Positions 28,853 to 37,970 of a stretch of DNA of 64,000 bases are shown piece by piece. The notes below the pieces were generated by a model. That model searched no databases. It was not told where the DNA came from and saw only the letters and a list, made by a program, of their open reading frames with translations. Made by a program: the position numbers and the translations under genes. Source of the stretch: Opitutaceae bacterium (GTDB taxonomy: Bacteria > Verrucomicrobiota > Verrucomicrobiia > Opitutales > Opitutaceae). Position 1 is the stretch's first letter; every line of letters begins with the position of its first letter. Where the stretch lies: contig JAEUHC010000006.1 in NCBI GenBank assembly GCA_016794785.1, positions 62,001-126,000 on the forward strand. The letters are read 5' to 3'.

Positions 28853-29073
28853 ACCTCAAAAACTCGTCCGCGCCCACTTTATCTTCCGGGCGTTCGCGCG
28901 ACAAAAAACGTCAAATGACTTCACTTTGCTGCCCAGGCGCCCACGACGAAATACTCCCGTGGCTACAGCGACTCGCTTGAGCTCTGAGCGAGATTCACGC
29001 GCCGCCTTTGCTCCTCTTCTCTTGGCGCAGAGCCGCGAGGTCCTCCGGAGCGCGGAGCGTCGTGGTTGTAGGC

Positions 29074-30159
29074 CTAAAGGGCGGGCACGGATTCCCGTTC
29101 GACCAACACCGGCTCTACCAGGATTTTGGCGGGAGCTGTCGCTCCACTTTGCCGCGCTTGCCACAGCAACCGTGCCAAGGCATTCCGGCCGATCGCGTCG
29201 GCGCGCACGTCAAGCGTCGAAAGACCCGGGTTAAGCCCGGCCGTGAGCGATCGCTCGTCGTTGCACGACACGATACCGACATCGCGCCCCGCGGCGACGC
29301 CGATCCGGCCCAACGAGTGATAAAGTTGAACCGCGGTCATGTCGGCGCCGACCATAATGGCGGTGGCACGGCGGGATTTGGGGGTCGCGTGCCACTGACG
29401 CGCGAGTTCCTCCACGCGTTCGGGCGAGGTCATGCCCGGCAGAGGCCACGCGAGCGGCGCGGCAGTGGCATGCTCCAGCACCTCGGCCTCGGCGCCAAGC
29501 GCGCGGCTGCGCTCGCAGAAGGCGCGCTTCATGTGCTCGAACTGGGCGTGGCCAGGCTTCGGGTTGAGAAACGCCACCCGCCGGTGCCCTCGTGCGGTCA
29601 CATGCTCGGCGGCGAGCCGGCCAGCCATCTCGGCGTCGAAATTGCAGTGGTCGCCCAGCGCGTTTGGCAACCGGCCCATCATCCAGACATGCGGCACCCG
29701 GTAAATGGCGCGGAGCAGCTCATTGTCTGCCGGCGCCGGTAGTTCGCCTTGATTGGGGCCCTTCACGATCACGCCTGCCACCCGGCCTTCAGCCAGAAAG
29801 GCCGGCACGCGGTCGCCACGCGGAATACTGGCGAACATAAACATCCCGCCCTCGGCCGAGACCGCTTCCTCCACCGCATGGATCGCGGTGCTGACGGAAG
29901 GCAATTGCACCAGGGCGTCCTCCATGCCGAAGCACACGACGGCGACATTTGCCGCGACTGTCCCATGGCCGTTGACCGGGCGCACCGAGCGTCGGCGCAG
30001 CCGGGTGTAATTCAACGCACGCGCGGCAGAGAGGATCCGTTCGCGAATTTCCGGCGTAACGTCCGCGGCATTGTTGAGCGCCCGTGACGCGGAGCCCACG
30101 GCCACTCCTGCCGCTTTGGCCACATCGTGAATCGTCACAGGTTTTTTGTTCTTCGTCAT
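29074..30159 (-). CDS. LacI-family transcriptional regulator
   Basis: The 361-residue protein has the LacI HTH at ~8-28 (VTIHDVAKAAGVAVGSASRA) with the hinge helix after it, then a periplasmic-binding-protein-like sensor domain to the end (GVIVKGPN, RRVAFLNPKPGH, GIVSCNDE). It lies between the leftward receptor operon and the long rightward operon. Matching GTTCA-NN-TGAAC dyads occur before both, so it is the obvious repressor of both. A site 112 bases upstream of its own start suggests autoregulation. The inducer is probably a sugar or oligosaccharide of the pathway. The stretch 28853-29073 downstream of it holds no gene I can support. Confidence 0.93.
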   Translation of the reverse strand: MTKNKKPVTIHDVAKAAGVAVGSASRALNNAADVTPEIRERILSAARALNYTRLRRRSVRPVNGHGTVAANVAVVCFGMEDALVQLPSVSTAIHAVEEAVSAEGGMFMFASIPRGDRVPAFLAEGRVAGVIVKGPNQGELPAPADNELLRAIYRVPHVWMMGRLPNALGDHCNFDAEMAGRLAAEHVTARGHRRVAFLNPKPGHAQFEHMKRAFCERSRALGAEAEVLEHATAAPLAWPLPGMTSPERVEELARQWHATPKSRRATAIMVGADMTAVQLYHSLGRIGVAAGRDVGIVSCNDERSLTAGLNPGLSTLDVRADAIGRNALARLLWQARQSGATAPAKILVEPVLVERESVPAL

Positions 30160-30259
30160 GTTCTGGGATCGGACGCTAGTTCAAGCCATATGAGAAAATC
30201 GACATATTCCCGGCGAAAGTAGGCGTGCTTGAAAAATGCCCTGAGCCTAAATTTTCTAC

Positions 30260-30288
30260 TTGAACATTAGTTAGTTCACGTGAACAAA
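30260..30288 (+). promoter_or_regulatory. LacI-type operator and candidate promoter of the rightward operon
   Basis: GTTCACGTGAAC (30274-30285) is a perfect 12-bp palindrome extended by flanking pairs to 30271-30288. On the plus strand TTGAAC (30260-30265) and AACAAA (30283-30288), 17 bases apart, could be -35 and -10, with the operator over them. A loose TGAACTTA half-site follows at 30293-30300. It would serve the lacI-type gene and the receptor operon on opposite strands. Confidence 0.6.
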
Positions 30289-30675
30289 GCGATGAACTTA
30301 TCACGACCCCATGAGATTGCAGCCTCCCTCGGCGAGCGAGCGACAGGTAGCTTGCTCGGCCGGACCATTGCCATTTTCGGCCCGTCGAGGGCTTGATTTT
30401 TTGGACATTCAAGGGGGCGGACCTGTCATGGCATACGCGGCAGATTTCTTCGCGGCAGCGGTCGATGTCCTCAGCGAGTCTCATCGACCGGAAAATCTCA
30501 GGAGAATTCCCGCAGGCGGTCTTGGCCGAACGCATACCAGATTCGTCTCTTTGGATCTATGCATGACCCCCGAGGCGAGACTCTCGGCGAACGGCGGCGC
30601 AGGCGCTTCATCAGACTTCAGCCACCTCGGGCAACAGCTGCCCATCTTTACGTGATACCCAATCCCAACCCGACC
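30289..30675 (+). other. Long leader without a supported gene
   Basis: About 390 bases separate the operator from the receptor ATG. Open frames here look non-protein-like and lack ribosome sites. I see no riboswitch or tRNA. A long untranslated leader or a second promoter nearer the gene is possible. Confidence 0.4.
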
Positions 30676-33534
30676 ATGAAAACCCCTCGCACACTGCCCA
30701 CTCTGTTGCTCCAGCTTGCGCTGCTGGCGACGCCGTTTGCCGTTGCTAGATCTGCCGTCCCTTTGCCCGTCGCTTCTCGTCCCGTTGACCCTGCTGCGCA
30801 AACCGACGCAACGATCGAGCTATCGCCCTTCGAGGTGCGGAGCGACAAGGACTATGGCTACGCCGCCTCGCAATCGCTCTCCGGCAGCCGGCTCGCGCAG
30901 GAACTGAAGACGACACCGGTCGCCGTCACGGTCATCACCCGCGAGCTGCTCGACGACATCGCGGCCTTCAGCGTGCAGGAGGCGATGGCATGGAGCACGA
31001 ACAGTTTTGCGAGCAACGACTCCGACCCCAACGGCGGTTCCTACGTGCTCGGCGGCGCGCTGCTCGCCTCGCAGAACACCGCGGTCGCGACCCGCGGCGG
31101 TGCGGGGCAGCTCACCACGGCCAGGAACTTCTTCCGCTGGTCGATCAACTCCGACTCGTTCAACATCGAGCGCATCGATCAGGCCCGCGGGCCGAACGCC
31201 CTCCTCTTCGGCGACTCGGCGCTCTCGGGCTCGATGAACGTCACCACGAAGCGCGCGCAGTTCACCCGTGCGCGGTCGCTGCAACTGCTGGCCTCGAGCT
31301 TCGGCGGCGGCCGGGCCGTGGCGGATATCAACGAGCCGCTGGCCGGCAAAGCGCTCGCCGTGCGCGCCGGTGCCTTCCTCCAGCGCACCGATACGTGGCG
31401 CGATTTCGGCAAGACCGACCAGCAGGGCGCGTATCTGACCGCCACGTGGCGCCCGCGCCCCGGCTGGGAAATCCGGGTCGAGGGCGAGGCCGGCCAGCGC
31501 GACGACCGGTTGCCCGCGACCTCGCTCCGCTCTGCCGTCTCGGCGTGGAACCGCACCACCGTCTTCGACACGCCGGGCTCGCTCACCGCCGCGCAGGCCA
31601 CCGCCGCGGGTTTGCGCCGATCCGGCGCCGTCAACGTCCTCACCTTCGGCCGCGAGCAGGATGGCATCGTCAACTGGATCAACACCGGCGATACCTTCAG
31701 CGCCAGCGGCACCGCCGGCACCGCCGAGCCGCGGCTCGCCGCGCATCCGCTGCGCGGCACGACGCTCCCGTCCGTCTCCGTGCTGGAGCCGGTCCGGCTC
31801 GACGGTCGGCCGGTCGAATTGCTGACGCCCAACTACGCCTATTCGCTGGCGGCAGGCCTAAGCCGCGTGACCGGGCACTACCACACCGGCTCAATCTTCG
31901 TAGAGCGGCGCATCGGGCAAAATCTCTTCCTCGAGGCGGCGGCCAACCTCCAGGCCGAGTCGCGGCTGAACTATGTGCGGGCCGGCAACGCCGTGCGCAT
32001 CGCGGTCGATGTCAACCGCCAGCTGCCGGCCGGTCACACAATCAACGGTTCCTCCGCCAATCCGAACTTCCTGAAGTATTTCACGCAGACCGGCGACATC
32101 ACGCTCTACGACGACTACCAGCGCACCGCTGAGGCCCGCGTGCTCGGCGTCTATCGGTTGCAGACGCGTTTCGCCGAGCAGAACTTCGGCGTGCTCGCGA
32201 GCACGCGGCGGGCGGATTCCGGCCAATCGCGCTTTCGGCTCACCCGGGTCAACGGCCCCGATGCCAATCTCGCGGGCGCGACCAACGTGGTCGAGTTCCG
32301 CAGCTATCTCGACGACCGCACCCGCGGCGTCTTCGAGTTCGAGCGCGGCCCCACCTACATGTTCAACGGCACGGTGCTCGACTATGTGCAGCACAGCAGC
32401 GCCGGCCCGAATCAGCACACGGACGCCACGGTCGATTCCCTGCAAGCCTTCGTGAGCGGTTCGTGGTTCGCCTCGAAGCGCCTGCACACGACGCTCGGCA
32501 TCCGCCGCGATGCCGTCGAATCGACGCTCTACAACAGCGCGACCACCGGCACCTTCGATGCGACGACGCGCCGGCTCGTGCGGGTCGGCCGGACGAGCAG
32601 CGTGGACAACACGCTGAAATCACCCTCGACCGGCGCGGTGCTCACGGTGCTGCCGTGGCTGAGCCTGTATGCCAACGCCAGCAAATCGTTCGTCGTGATC
32701 ACGGACGCGCGGCTCGACTACCAGGGCAACACCCTGCCGCCGCCGCGGGGCGAGACCGTGGAGTTGGGCGCGAAGTTCGAGTTCTTCGGCGGCCGCGTGG
32801 CCGGCTCCCTCAGCCGCTACAAGTCCGAGCAGACGTTCAATAGTCTCCGCATCAACGAACTCAATTCCGGCATCAACGCCATCGCCACCGCGCTCAACCT
32901 GCCGGCCTTCGGCGCGCCTTTCGATTCCAACAGCATCGACGCCCGGGGCTGGGAATTCGAGGTCACCGCGAACCCGACGCGCAACTGGACGCTCACCGTG
33001 AACGCCGCCCGGCCGCGTTCGTCGACGACCGGGAGTTTCAAGTCCTTCCGGCCGTTCTTCGCCGAGCGCGAGAGCGGCTGGCGAGCGATCGCCACCAACG
33101 TGAACAACCCGGCGTCCACCGCGGTCGCCGTCGGCCTCGGTCGCATCGACGAGGTATTCCGCTCGAACAGCGACGGCGAGGAAACCAACGGTAATTTCAA
33201 GCTGCTCGGCAACGCGATCACCCGCTACCGTTTCACCGAGGGTCGGCTCAAAGGCTTCAGCCTCGGCGGCGGCATGAATTACTTCGGCGAAAGCAAGATC
33301 GGCCGGCTGGCCAACGGCACGCTCGTGCATGTGTCGCCCTATGCGCTCTTCACCGCGTTCGGCGGCTACCGCCACAAGGTCTTCGGCCACGATCTCGATT
33401 GGCGGCTCAACGTCAGCAATCTCTTCGACGATCTCGCGTTTCGCTACGTGGCCGTGACGACCACGGGCTTCTACCCCGGCTTCCGCACCGCGACCCCGCG
33501 CGAGGTCCGGCTCAGCGCGACCGTCAGCTTCTGA
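30676..33534 (+). CDS. TonB-dependent receptor, first gene of the rightward operon
   Basis: The 952-residue outer-membrane receptor has a signal peptide (LLLQLALLATPFAVARS). It has no regulatory Ig domain; the plug begins near IELSPFEVRSDKDYGY and contains TPVAVTVITRELLDD and IERIDQARGPNALLFGDSAL. The barrel ends TPREVRLSATVSF. This plug form resembles the siderophore-type receptors expanded in Verrucomicrobiota. I chose ATG 30676 for the signal peptide; the frame extends upstream without support. It begins a run of 14 codirectional genes and probably takes up oligosaccharide released outside the cell. Confidence 0.92.
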   Translation: MKTPRTLPTLLLQLALLATPFAVARSAVPLPVASRPVDPAAQTDATIELSPFEVRSDKDYGYAASQSLSGSRLAQELKTTPVAVTVITRELLDDIAAFSVQEAMAWSTNSFASNDSDPNGGSYVLGGALLASQNTAVATRGGAGQLTTARNFFRWSINSDSFNIERIDQARGPNALLFGDSALSGSMNVTTKRAQFTRARSLQLLASSFGGGRAVADINEPLAGKALAVRAGAFLQRTDTWRDFGKTDQQGAYLTATWRPRPGWEIRVEGEAGQRDDRLPATSLRSAVSAWNRTTVFDTPGSLTAAQATAAGLRRSGAVNVLTFGREQDGIVNWINTGDTFSASGTAGTAEPRLAAHPLRGTTLPSVSVLEPVRLDGRPVELLTPNYAYSLAAGLSRVTGHYHTGSIFVERRIGQNLFLEAAANLQAESRLNYVRAGNAVRIAVDVNRQLPAGHTINGSSANPNFLKYFTQTGDITLYDDYQRTAEARVLGVYRLQTRFAEQNFGVLASTRRADSGQSRFRLTRVNGPDANLAGATNVVEFRSYLDDRTRGVFEFERGPTYMFNGTVLDYVQHSSAGPNQHTDATVDSLQAFVSGSWFASKRLHTTLGIRRDAVESTLYNSATTGTFDATTRRLVRVGRTSSVDNTLKSPSTGAVLTVLPWLSLYANASKSFVVITDARLDYQGNTLPPPRGETVELGAKFEFFGGRVAGSLSRYKSEQTFNSLRINELNSGINAIATALNLPAFGAPFDSNSIDARGWEFEVTANPTRNWTLTVNAARPRSSTTGSFKSFRPFFAERESGWRAIATNVNNPASTAVAVGLGRIDEVFRSNSDGEETNGNFKLLGNAITRYRFTEGRLKGFSLGGGMNYFGESKIGRLANGTLVHVSPYALFTAFGGYRHKVFGHDLDWRLNVSNLFDDLAFRYVAVTTTGFYPGFRTATPREVRLSATVSF

Positions 33535-33546
33535 TCCCGCTCAGCC

Positions 33547-34830
33547 GTGACCACATTTCTGTCCGCATCGAGTCGCGCACCCGGCGCCGAGCGGCTCGGA
33601 AAATTCGGGGCCGCCGCCGCCGGAGCGTTGCTCTGTTGCCTCCCGGGCTTTGCGGTGACGCCGCCCTTGGAGATGGTCGCTTTGAATCGACCCGTCGATG
33701 CAGCCGGTGCAGCCATGCCCCGTTGGGCGTGGGGACCGTCTATCGTCGAGCTGGCCGACGGACAGTTGCTCGTGGCCTACACCGCGTCGGCAAAGACTGC
33801 GGGATCGGCCACCATCGAAAAGTCCGACTTTACCGCCCTGTATTTCACCCAACGCAACGCTGCGGGCGGAGAGTGGACTCCCCCGCGTCGGGCCCCGTTT
33901 GATCGGCCTGAAGTAGGCGAAGGCAACCCGCTCCTTTTTCTCCATGGCGAAGAACTCTGGCTCTTCTACTTCGGCGTGCCGCGCGCGCCCAACGGCACCT
34001 GGCCCGGCGGCGAACAGTCCGCGGAACTTTATTGGCGCCGGAGTGCGGACCAAGGCGCAACATGGAGCGAGGCGACGCTGCTGCGCGCTCCGGTCACGGT
34101 GTCGGCCACTAAACCGGTCCGGCTCGCCAACGGCGACATCGTGTTGCCGTTTTCCAGTTCCCCCAGCGGCGTGCTGATCACCTCCGATTCCGGCAAGACG
34201 TGGCGGGAATCTCTCTTTCCCGCCACCGGCCGCGAAGCCGCGGCGTCGATGCCGAGTGTGCAACCGCTGCCCGACGGGCGCCTTTTGGCGATGCTGCGCA
34301 CGAGCCGCGTCAACCACGATCCCGCGCGCCAATTGCTCCACCGCAGCCTGTCCGCGGACGGCGGCCGCACCTGGTCGGTGCCCGAACCGCTTCCCGCCAT
34401 CCGCAATCCCAATTCGCGGCTCGACCTCGTGCAGCTCCCCTCGGGCGAACTACTCGTGGTCGGCAACGATACCGTGCGTTTGCCGCAACGCGACGGCGCG
34501 TCCGGCCGCAAGGAAATCAACCTGCTCCTCACGGCCGACCTCGGCCGGACCGTGTCGCACCGCAAGACTGTCGCGAAGCGCTACGACCAGACAGTCGCCA
34601 AGCCCAATGGCGTCATCGAGTGGGGCTATCCGTCGGCGATTTTGGGACGCGACGGCCGCACGATCCACTTCGTCTTCGGCAGCCGGAACGACAAACGCCA
34701 GGAGCAACTCGGCCAGATTTATTATTGCCGGGTCGATCGCCCTTGGTTCGAGCGGCCCGCGACGCTCGCCGAATTCGACCCTGACGAGGCGCTCGCTCCG
34801 CGGAACTTGCCGCGCACTGCCGCGCCCTGA
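33547..34830 (+). CDS. Secreted BNR-repeat (sialidase-like propeller) protein 1
   Basis: The 427-residue protein begins with a GTG 12 bases after the receptor stop. It has an N-terminal hydrophobic segment and a six-bladed sialidase-like propeller with Asp boxes SADQGATW, TSDSGKTW and SADGGRTW (S-x-D-x-G-x-T-W). WGPSIVELADGQLLVAY opens the first blade. Such proteins are often called exo-alpha-sialidases, but in sulfatase clusters many act on other sugars. No sialate-specific neighbours are present, so I only predict a glycoside hydrolase or lyase of this fold. Confidence 0.85.
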   Translation: MTTFLSASSRAPGAERLGKFGAAAAGALLCCLPGFAVTPPLEMVALNRPVDAAGAAMPRWAWGPSIVELADGQLLVAYTASAKTAGSATIEKSDFTALYFTQRNAAGGEWTPPRRAPFDRPEVGEGNPLLFLHGEELWLFYFGVPRAPNGTWPGGEQSAELYWRRSADQGATWSEATLLRAPVTVSATKPVRLANGDIVLPFSSSPSGVLITSDSGKTWRESLFPATGREAAASMPSVQPLPDGRLLAMLRTSRVNHDPARQLLHRSLSADGGRTWSVPEPLPAIRNPNSRLDLVQLPSGELLVVGNDTVRLPQRDGASGRKEINLLLTADLGRTVSHRKTVAKRYDQTVAKPNGVIEWGYPSAILGRDGRTIHFVFGSRNDKRQEQLGQIYYCRVDRPWFERPATLAEFDPDEALAPRNLPRTAAP

Positions 34831-34907
34831 TCGCCGATATCTCCCTCCGACCATATCCGAAACCTCGAACCCCTAGACACGAGCGCGCCACCGCTCCGTT
34901 AAATCCC

Positions 34908-37847
34908 ATGAACCTTCGACACCTTCGTTCCACCCCGCGGACCGCGCGACTGCTCGCGGCTTTCCTCTGCCTCGCCGCCGTCCGACTATCCGCAGCCGAA
35001 TCCTCAGGCACCATCACAGGCACCGTGCGCAACGAACGCACTGGCGCCTACCTCGAAGGGGCGGTCGTCACGGTCGTCGGCACGGGTCTCTCGACCATCA
35101 GCGCCCGCACCGGCAGCTTCACGCTCACCGGCGTGCCGACCGGCGCCCGGACGGTCGAGGCCACCTATACCGGCCTGTCGCCGACGCGGACCGCCATCAC
35201 CGTTGCGCCGGGCATCAATGCCCCGGTCGACATTGCGCTCACCTCCGACGTCTATCAACTCGAGGCCTTCACCGTCGCGGGCGAGCGCGAGGGCAACGCC
35301 GTCGCGCTCACGAAGCAGCGCAACGCCGAGAACATCGTGAACGTTATCGCCACCGATGCCCACGGAAACATCGCCGACGGCAACATCGGCTCTTTCATGC
35401 AACGGCTGCCGGGCGTCGCCGCCATCTACGCCGAGGGCGACATCATCGGGGTCGGCCTCCGCGGCAGTCCGCCCGACCAAAGTTCGCTCTCGATCGATGG
35501 CACGATCATGACAGCCGCCGTCGCCGGCTCAGCCGCCGGTGTCATCGGCGACCGCGCGCCGCAGCTCGACCGTCTCCCCGCCGAACTCATCAAGGAGATC
35601 GAAGTCTTTAAGGCGCTCATGCCGGACCGCGATGCCGATGGTCTCGGCGGCGCCGCCAATCTGGTCACGAAATCGGGGTTCGATTTCAAGAATCGGGTGG
35701 TCAGCTACAAATTCGCCTACAATCAGAATCAGTATCGCAGCGGCCAGCCGTTCACGCCAACCGGTTCGTTTTCGCTGATGGATACGATCGGCCGGGATCG
35801 CAAGATCGCCATCGCACTCAGCGCCAGCTATACGCAGACGGTCAACACTCGCGATCGGGTGCAGGGTCAGCGGCAGGAGGCCGACGGCCGCAATACCCAG
35901 GCCCGCCTCCTCGACGACACCTACGACCGCGTCCGCTGGGGTTATAGCGCGAAGGTCGAATACAAGCTGAGCGATACCACCCTGCTGCACGCCAGCGCGC
36001 TCTACTCCAACTACTCTTCCGACACGCGCCGCTATCAGTTTCAGGTGAACGACACCGGCACCCGCCGCGTCGCCGACTACAACGTCGTCTCGCGCGCCGC
36101 GATCGAGGCCGGCGCCGTGCCGCGCACGACCGCCGGTTTGCAGGCCGGCGTAGCCCCCGGTTTCACCGACACTGTCACCGAGATGCTCAACGCCACCTCA
36201 ACGCGCCAGTCCGCCATCGAGGTGCGGCGCGGTTCGCAATACAAGTTCGGCGTCGGTGGCGAGTCGAAGCTCGGCGAGTTGAAGCTGAAGGCGTCGGCCA
36301 ACTATAGCCCCGCCGACTACGACAACCGCTTCGTGACCTTCGGACTCGGCATCCCCGGCATCGGAATGCTGATCGACGGCACCGCCGATCTCGAACGGCC
36401 GGTTTTCCGCCAGACCTATGGCCCCGATGTCACCCGCAATACTGACTTCACCCGCGTCAACAATGCCACGTTCACCGATGAACCCGCGCGGACCGAAGAG
36501 GAAATTTCGACGGCGCAAATTGACGCCGAACGCGGCTTCGCGACCACTTGGCCGATCTCCCTAAAGACCGGGCTGAAATGGCGCGAGCAGCACCGTATCA
36601 CGTCGAATTCAGCGCCCTCGTGGTTCTATCGGGGCGCCGACCGGGTCGCCGGCACCAATCCCGCCACCGGCCTCAACGACGACAACTTCGCGCAATTCCT
36701 CGAGCCGACCGCCGGCTACGGCCTGTTCAACGGGAGCTACTTTCCGTTTCAGCGGATGGATATCGGCAAGGTGCAAGCGGCCTTCCGCACCAACCCGAAT
36801 CACTTTGTGCCCAACAACACCAACCTCCCTCCGCCCACCGAGATCACCGAGAGCGTCACCGCGGCCTACGGCATGGGCCGCGTGAAAATCGGCCGCGCGC
36901 AGTTTGTCGGCGGCGTGCGGGTCGAGCAAACGGAGGTCGAGGCCACCGGCAGCCTCCGCGATCCGGGCGCCCCCGCGCAGCCGCTCATCACGGTCGAGCG
37001 CGATTACCGGAAGTATTTCCCGAGCGTGCACGCCCGCTACGAACCCATCCGAGGCTTGCTCCTGCGCGCTTCGTATTCAACCAGCATGGCGCGCCCCGGC
37101 ATCGGCCAGATTACGCCCAACACCACGGTCACGCTCTCCGCGGTGGAAGGCGGCCTGGGTTCCGTCAGCCAAAACAACCCGGGCCTGAAGCCGCAGTTCT
37201 CGAAAAACTACGACATTTCCGCAGAATACTATTTCGAGCCGGTGGGCGTGCTCTCCGTCGGAGCGTTTCGCAAACGGATTAAGGACTACATTTTCGCCGC
37301 CACCGGTTTTGTGCCGGGCGGAGCGAACAACGGCTTCGACGGCCGCTACGAAGGCTTCAATCTGCTGACCAACGGCAACGCCGGCTCCGCCGAGGTCGAG
37401 GGCTTCGAGTTCAACTACTCGCAGCAGCTTCGCTTTTTGCCCGGCGCGCTCAAGGGGCTCTCCGTCTTCGCCAACTATACGAAAATCGATGCGGTCGGCC
37501 AGTTTGAAGGCGGGGCGTCGGAATTGCGCAACTTTATCCCTGTGACGGCGAATGCCGGCTTCTCCTACCGCCACCGCGCGTGGGAGGGCCGCGCCTCGTG
37601 GAACTACACCGATTCGTTCCTTTTCGCCTTCAATGCCAATCCGCTGCTCCGCCAATACAAGGAGGCCGGCCGCACCCTCGATCTCAACCTGCAGTATCGT
37701 TTCCGCCCGTGGCTCGCGGTGTTTGTGGATGCGGTCAACGTCTTCAACGAAACGCCGAGTGTCTATATGGCGAAGAATCCGCAGCGCATGTTCTTCTCCG
37801 AAGTGTTCGGCGCCCGCCTGACCTTCGGCCTCAGCGGAAGGTTCTGA
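34908..37847 (+). CDS. TonB-dependent receptor with carboxypeptidase-regulatory-like domain
   Basis: The 979-residue protein has a signal peptide (LLAAFLCLAAVRLSAAE), a CarboxypepD_reg-like domain (~34-115, SGTITGTVRNERTGAYLEGA), a plug (NIADGNIGSFMQRLPGVA) and a long barrel ending FGARLTFGLSGRF, the outer-membrane C-terminal Phe. The domain order matches the left-operon receptor. It probably imports a second or larger glycan product. A 77-base gap separates it from the BNR gene. Confidence 0.93.
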   Translation: MNLRHLRSTPRTARLLAAFLCLAAVRLSAAESSGTITGTVRNERTGAYLEGAVVTVVGTGLSTISARTGSFTLTGVPTGARTVEATYTGLSPTRTAITVAPGINAPVDIALTSDVYQLEAFTVAGEREGNAVALTKQRNAENIVNVIATDAHGNIADGNIGSFMQRLPGVAAIYAEGDIIGVGLRGSPPDQSSLSIDGTIMTAAVAGSAAGVIGDRAPQLDRLPAELIKEIEVFKALMPDRDADGLGGAANLVTKSGFDFKNRVVSYKFAYNQNQYRSGQPFTPTGSFSLMDTIGRDRKIAIALSASYTQTVNTRDRVQGQRQEADGRNTQARLLDDTYDRVRWGYSAKVEYKLSDTTLLHASALYSNYSSDTRRYQFQVNDTGTRRVADYNVVSRAAIEAGAVPRTTAGLQAGVAPGFTDTVTEMLNATSTRQSAIEVRRGSQYKFGVGGESKLGELKLKASANYSPADYDNRFVTFGLGIPGIGMLIDGTADLERPVFRQTYGPDVTRNTDFTRVNNATFTDEPARTEEEISTAQIDAERGFATTWPISLKTGLKWREQHRITSNSAPSWFYRGADRVAGTNPATGLNDDNFAQFLEPTAGYGLFNGSYFPFQRMDIGKVQAAFRTNPNHFVPNNTNLPPPTEITESVTAAYGMGRVKIGRAQFVGGVRVEQTEVEATGSLRDPGAPAQPLITVERDYRKYFPSVHARYEPIRGLLLRASYSTSMARPGIGQITPNTTVTLSAVEGGLGSVSQNNPGLKPQFSKNYDISAEYYFEPVGVLSVGAFRKRIKDYIFAATGFVPGGANNGFDGRYEGFNLLTNGNAGSAEVEGFEFNYSQQLRFLPGALKGLSVFANYTKIDAVGQFEGGASELRNFIPVTANAGFSYRHRAWEGRASWNYTDSFLFAFNANPLLRQYKEAGRTLDLNLQYRFRPWLAVFVDAVNVFNETPSVYMAKNPQRMFFSEVFGARLTFGLSGRF

Positions 37848-37970
37848 TTTCCCGGCGCCGCTCGCTGCCAGTTTCACTTCTGCTCCGGCGCACGTTTCCG
37901 CGTGCCGCCTTGGCTCTGCCTTACCTATCCGGACCGGCCGCTCTTCCTTTCCTCCCACCCCTCAAGAAAA

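Noticed and set aside
30559-30675. Upstream start for the first right-operon receptor
   Set aside because: It adds an Arg-rich stretch before the signal peptide that would block export.
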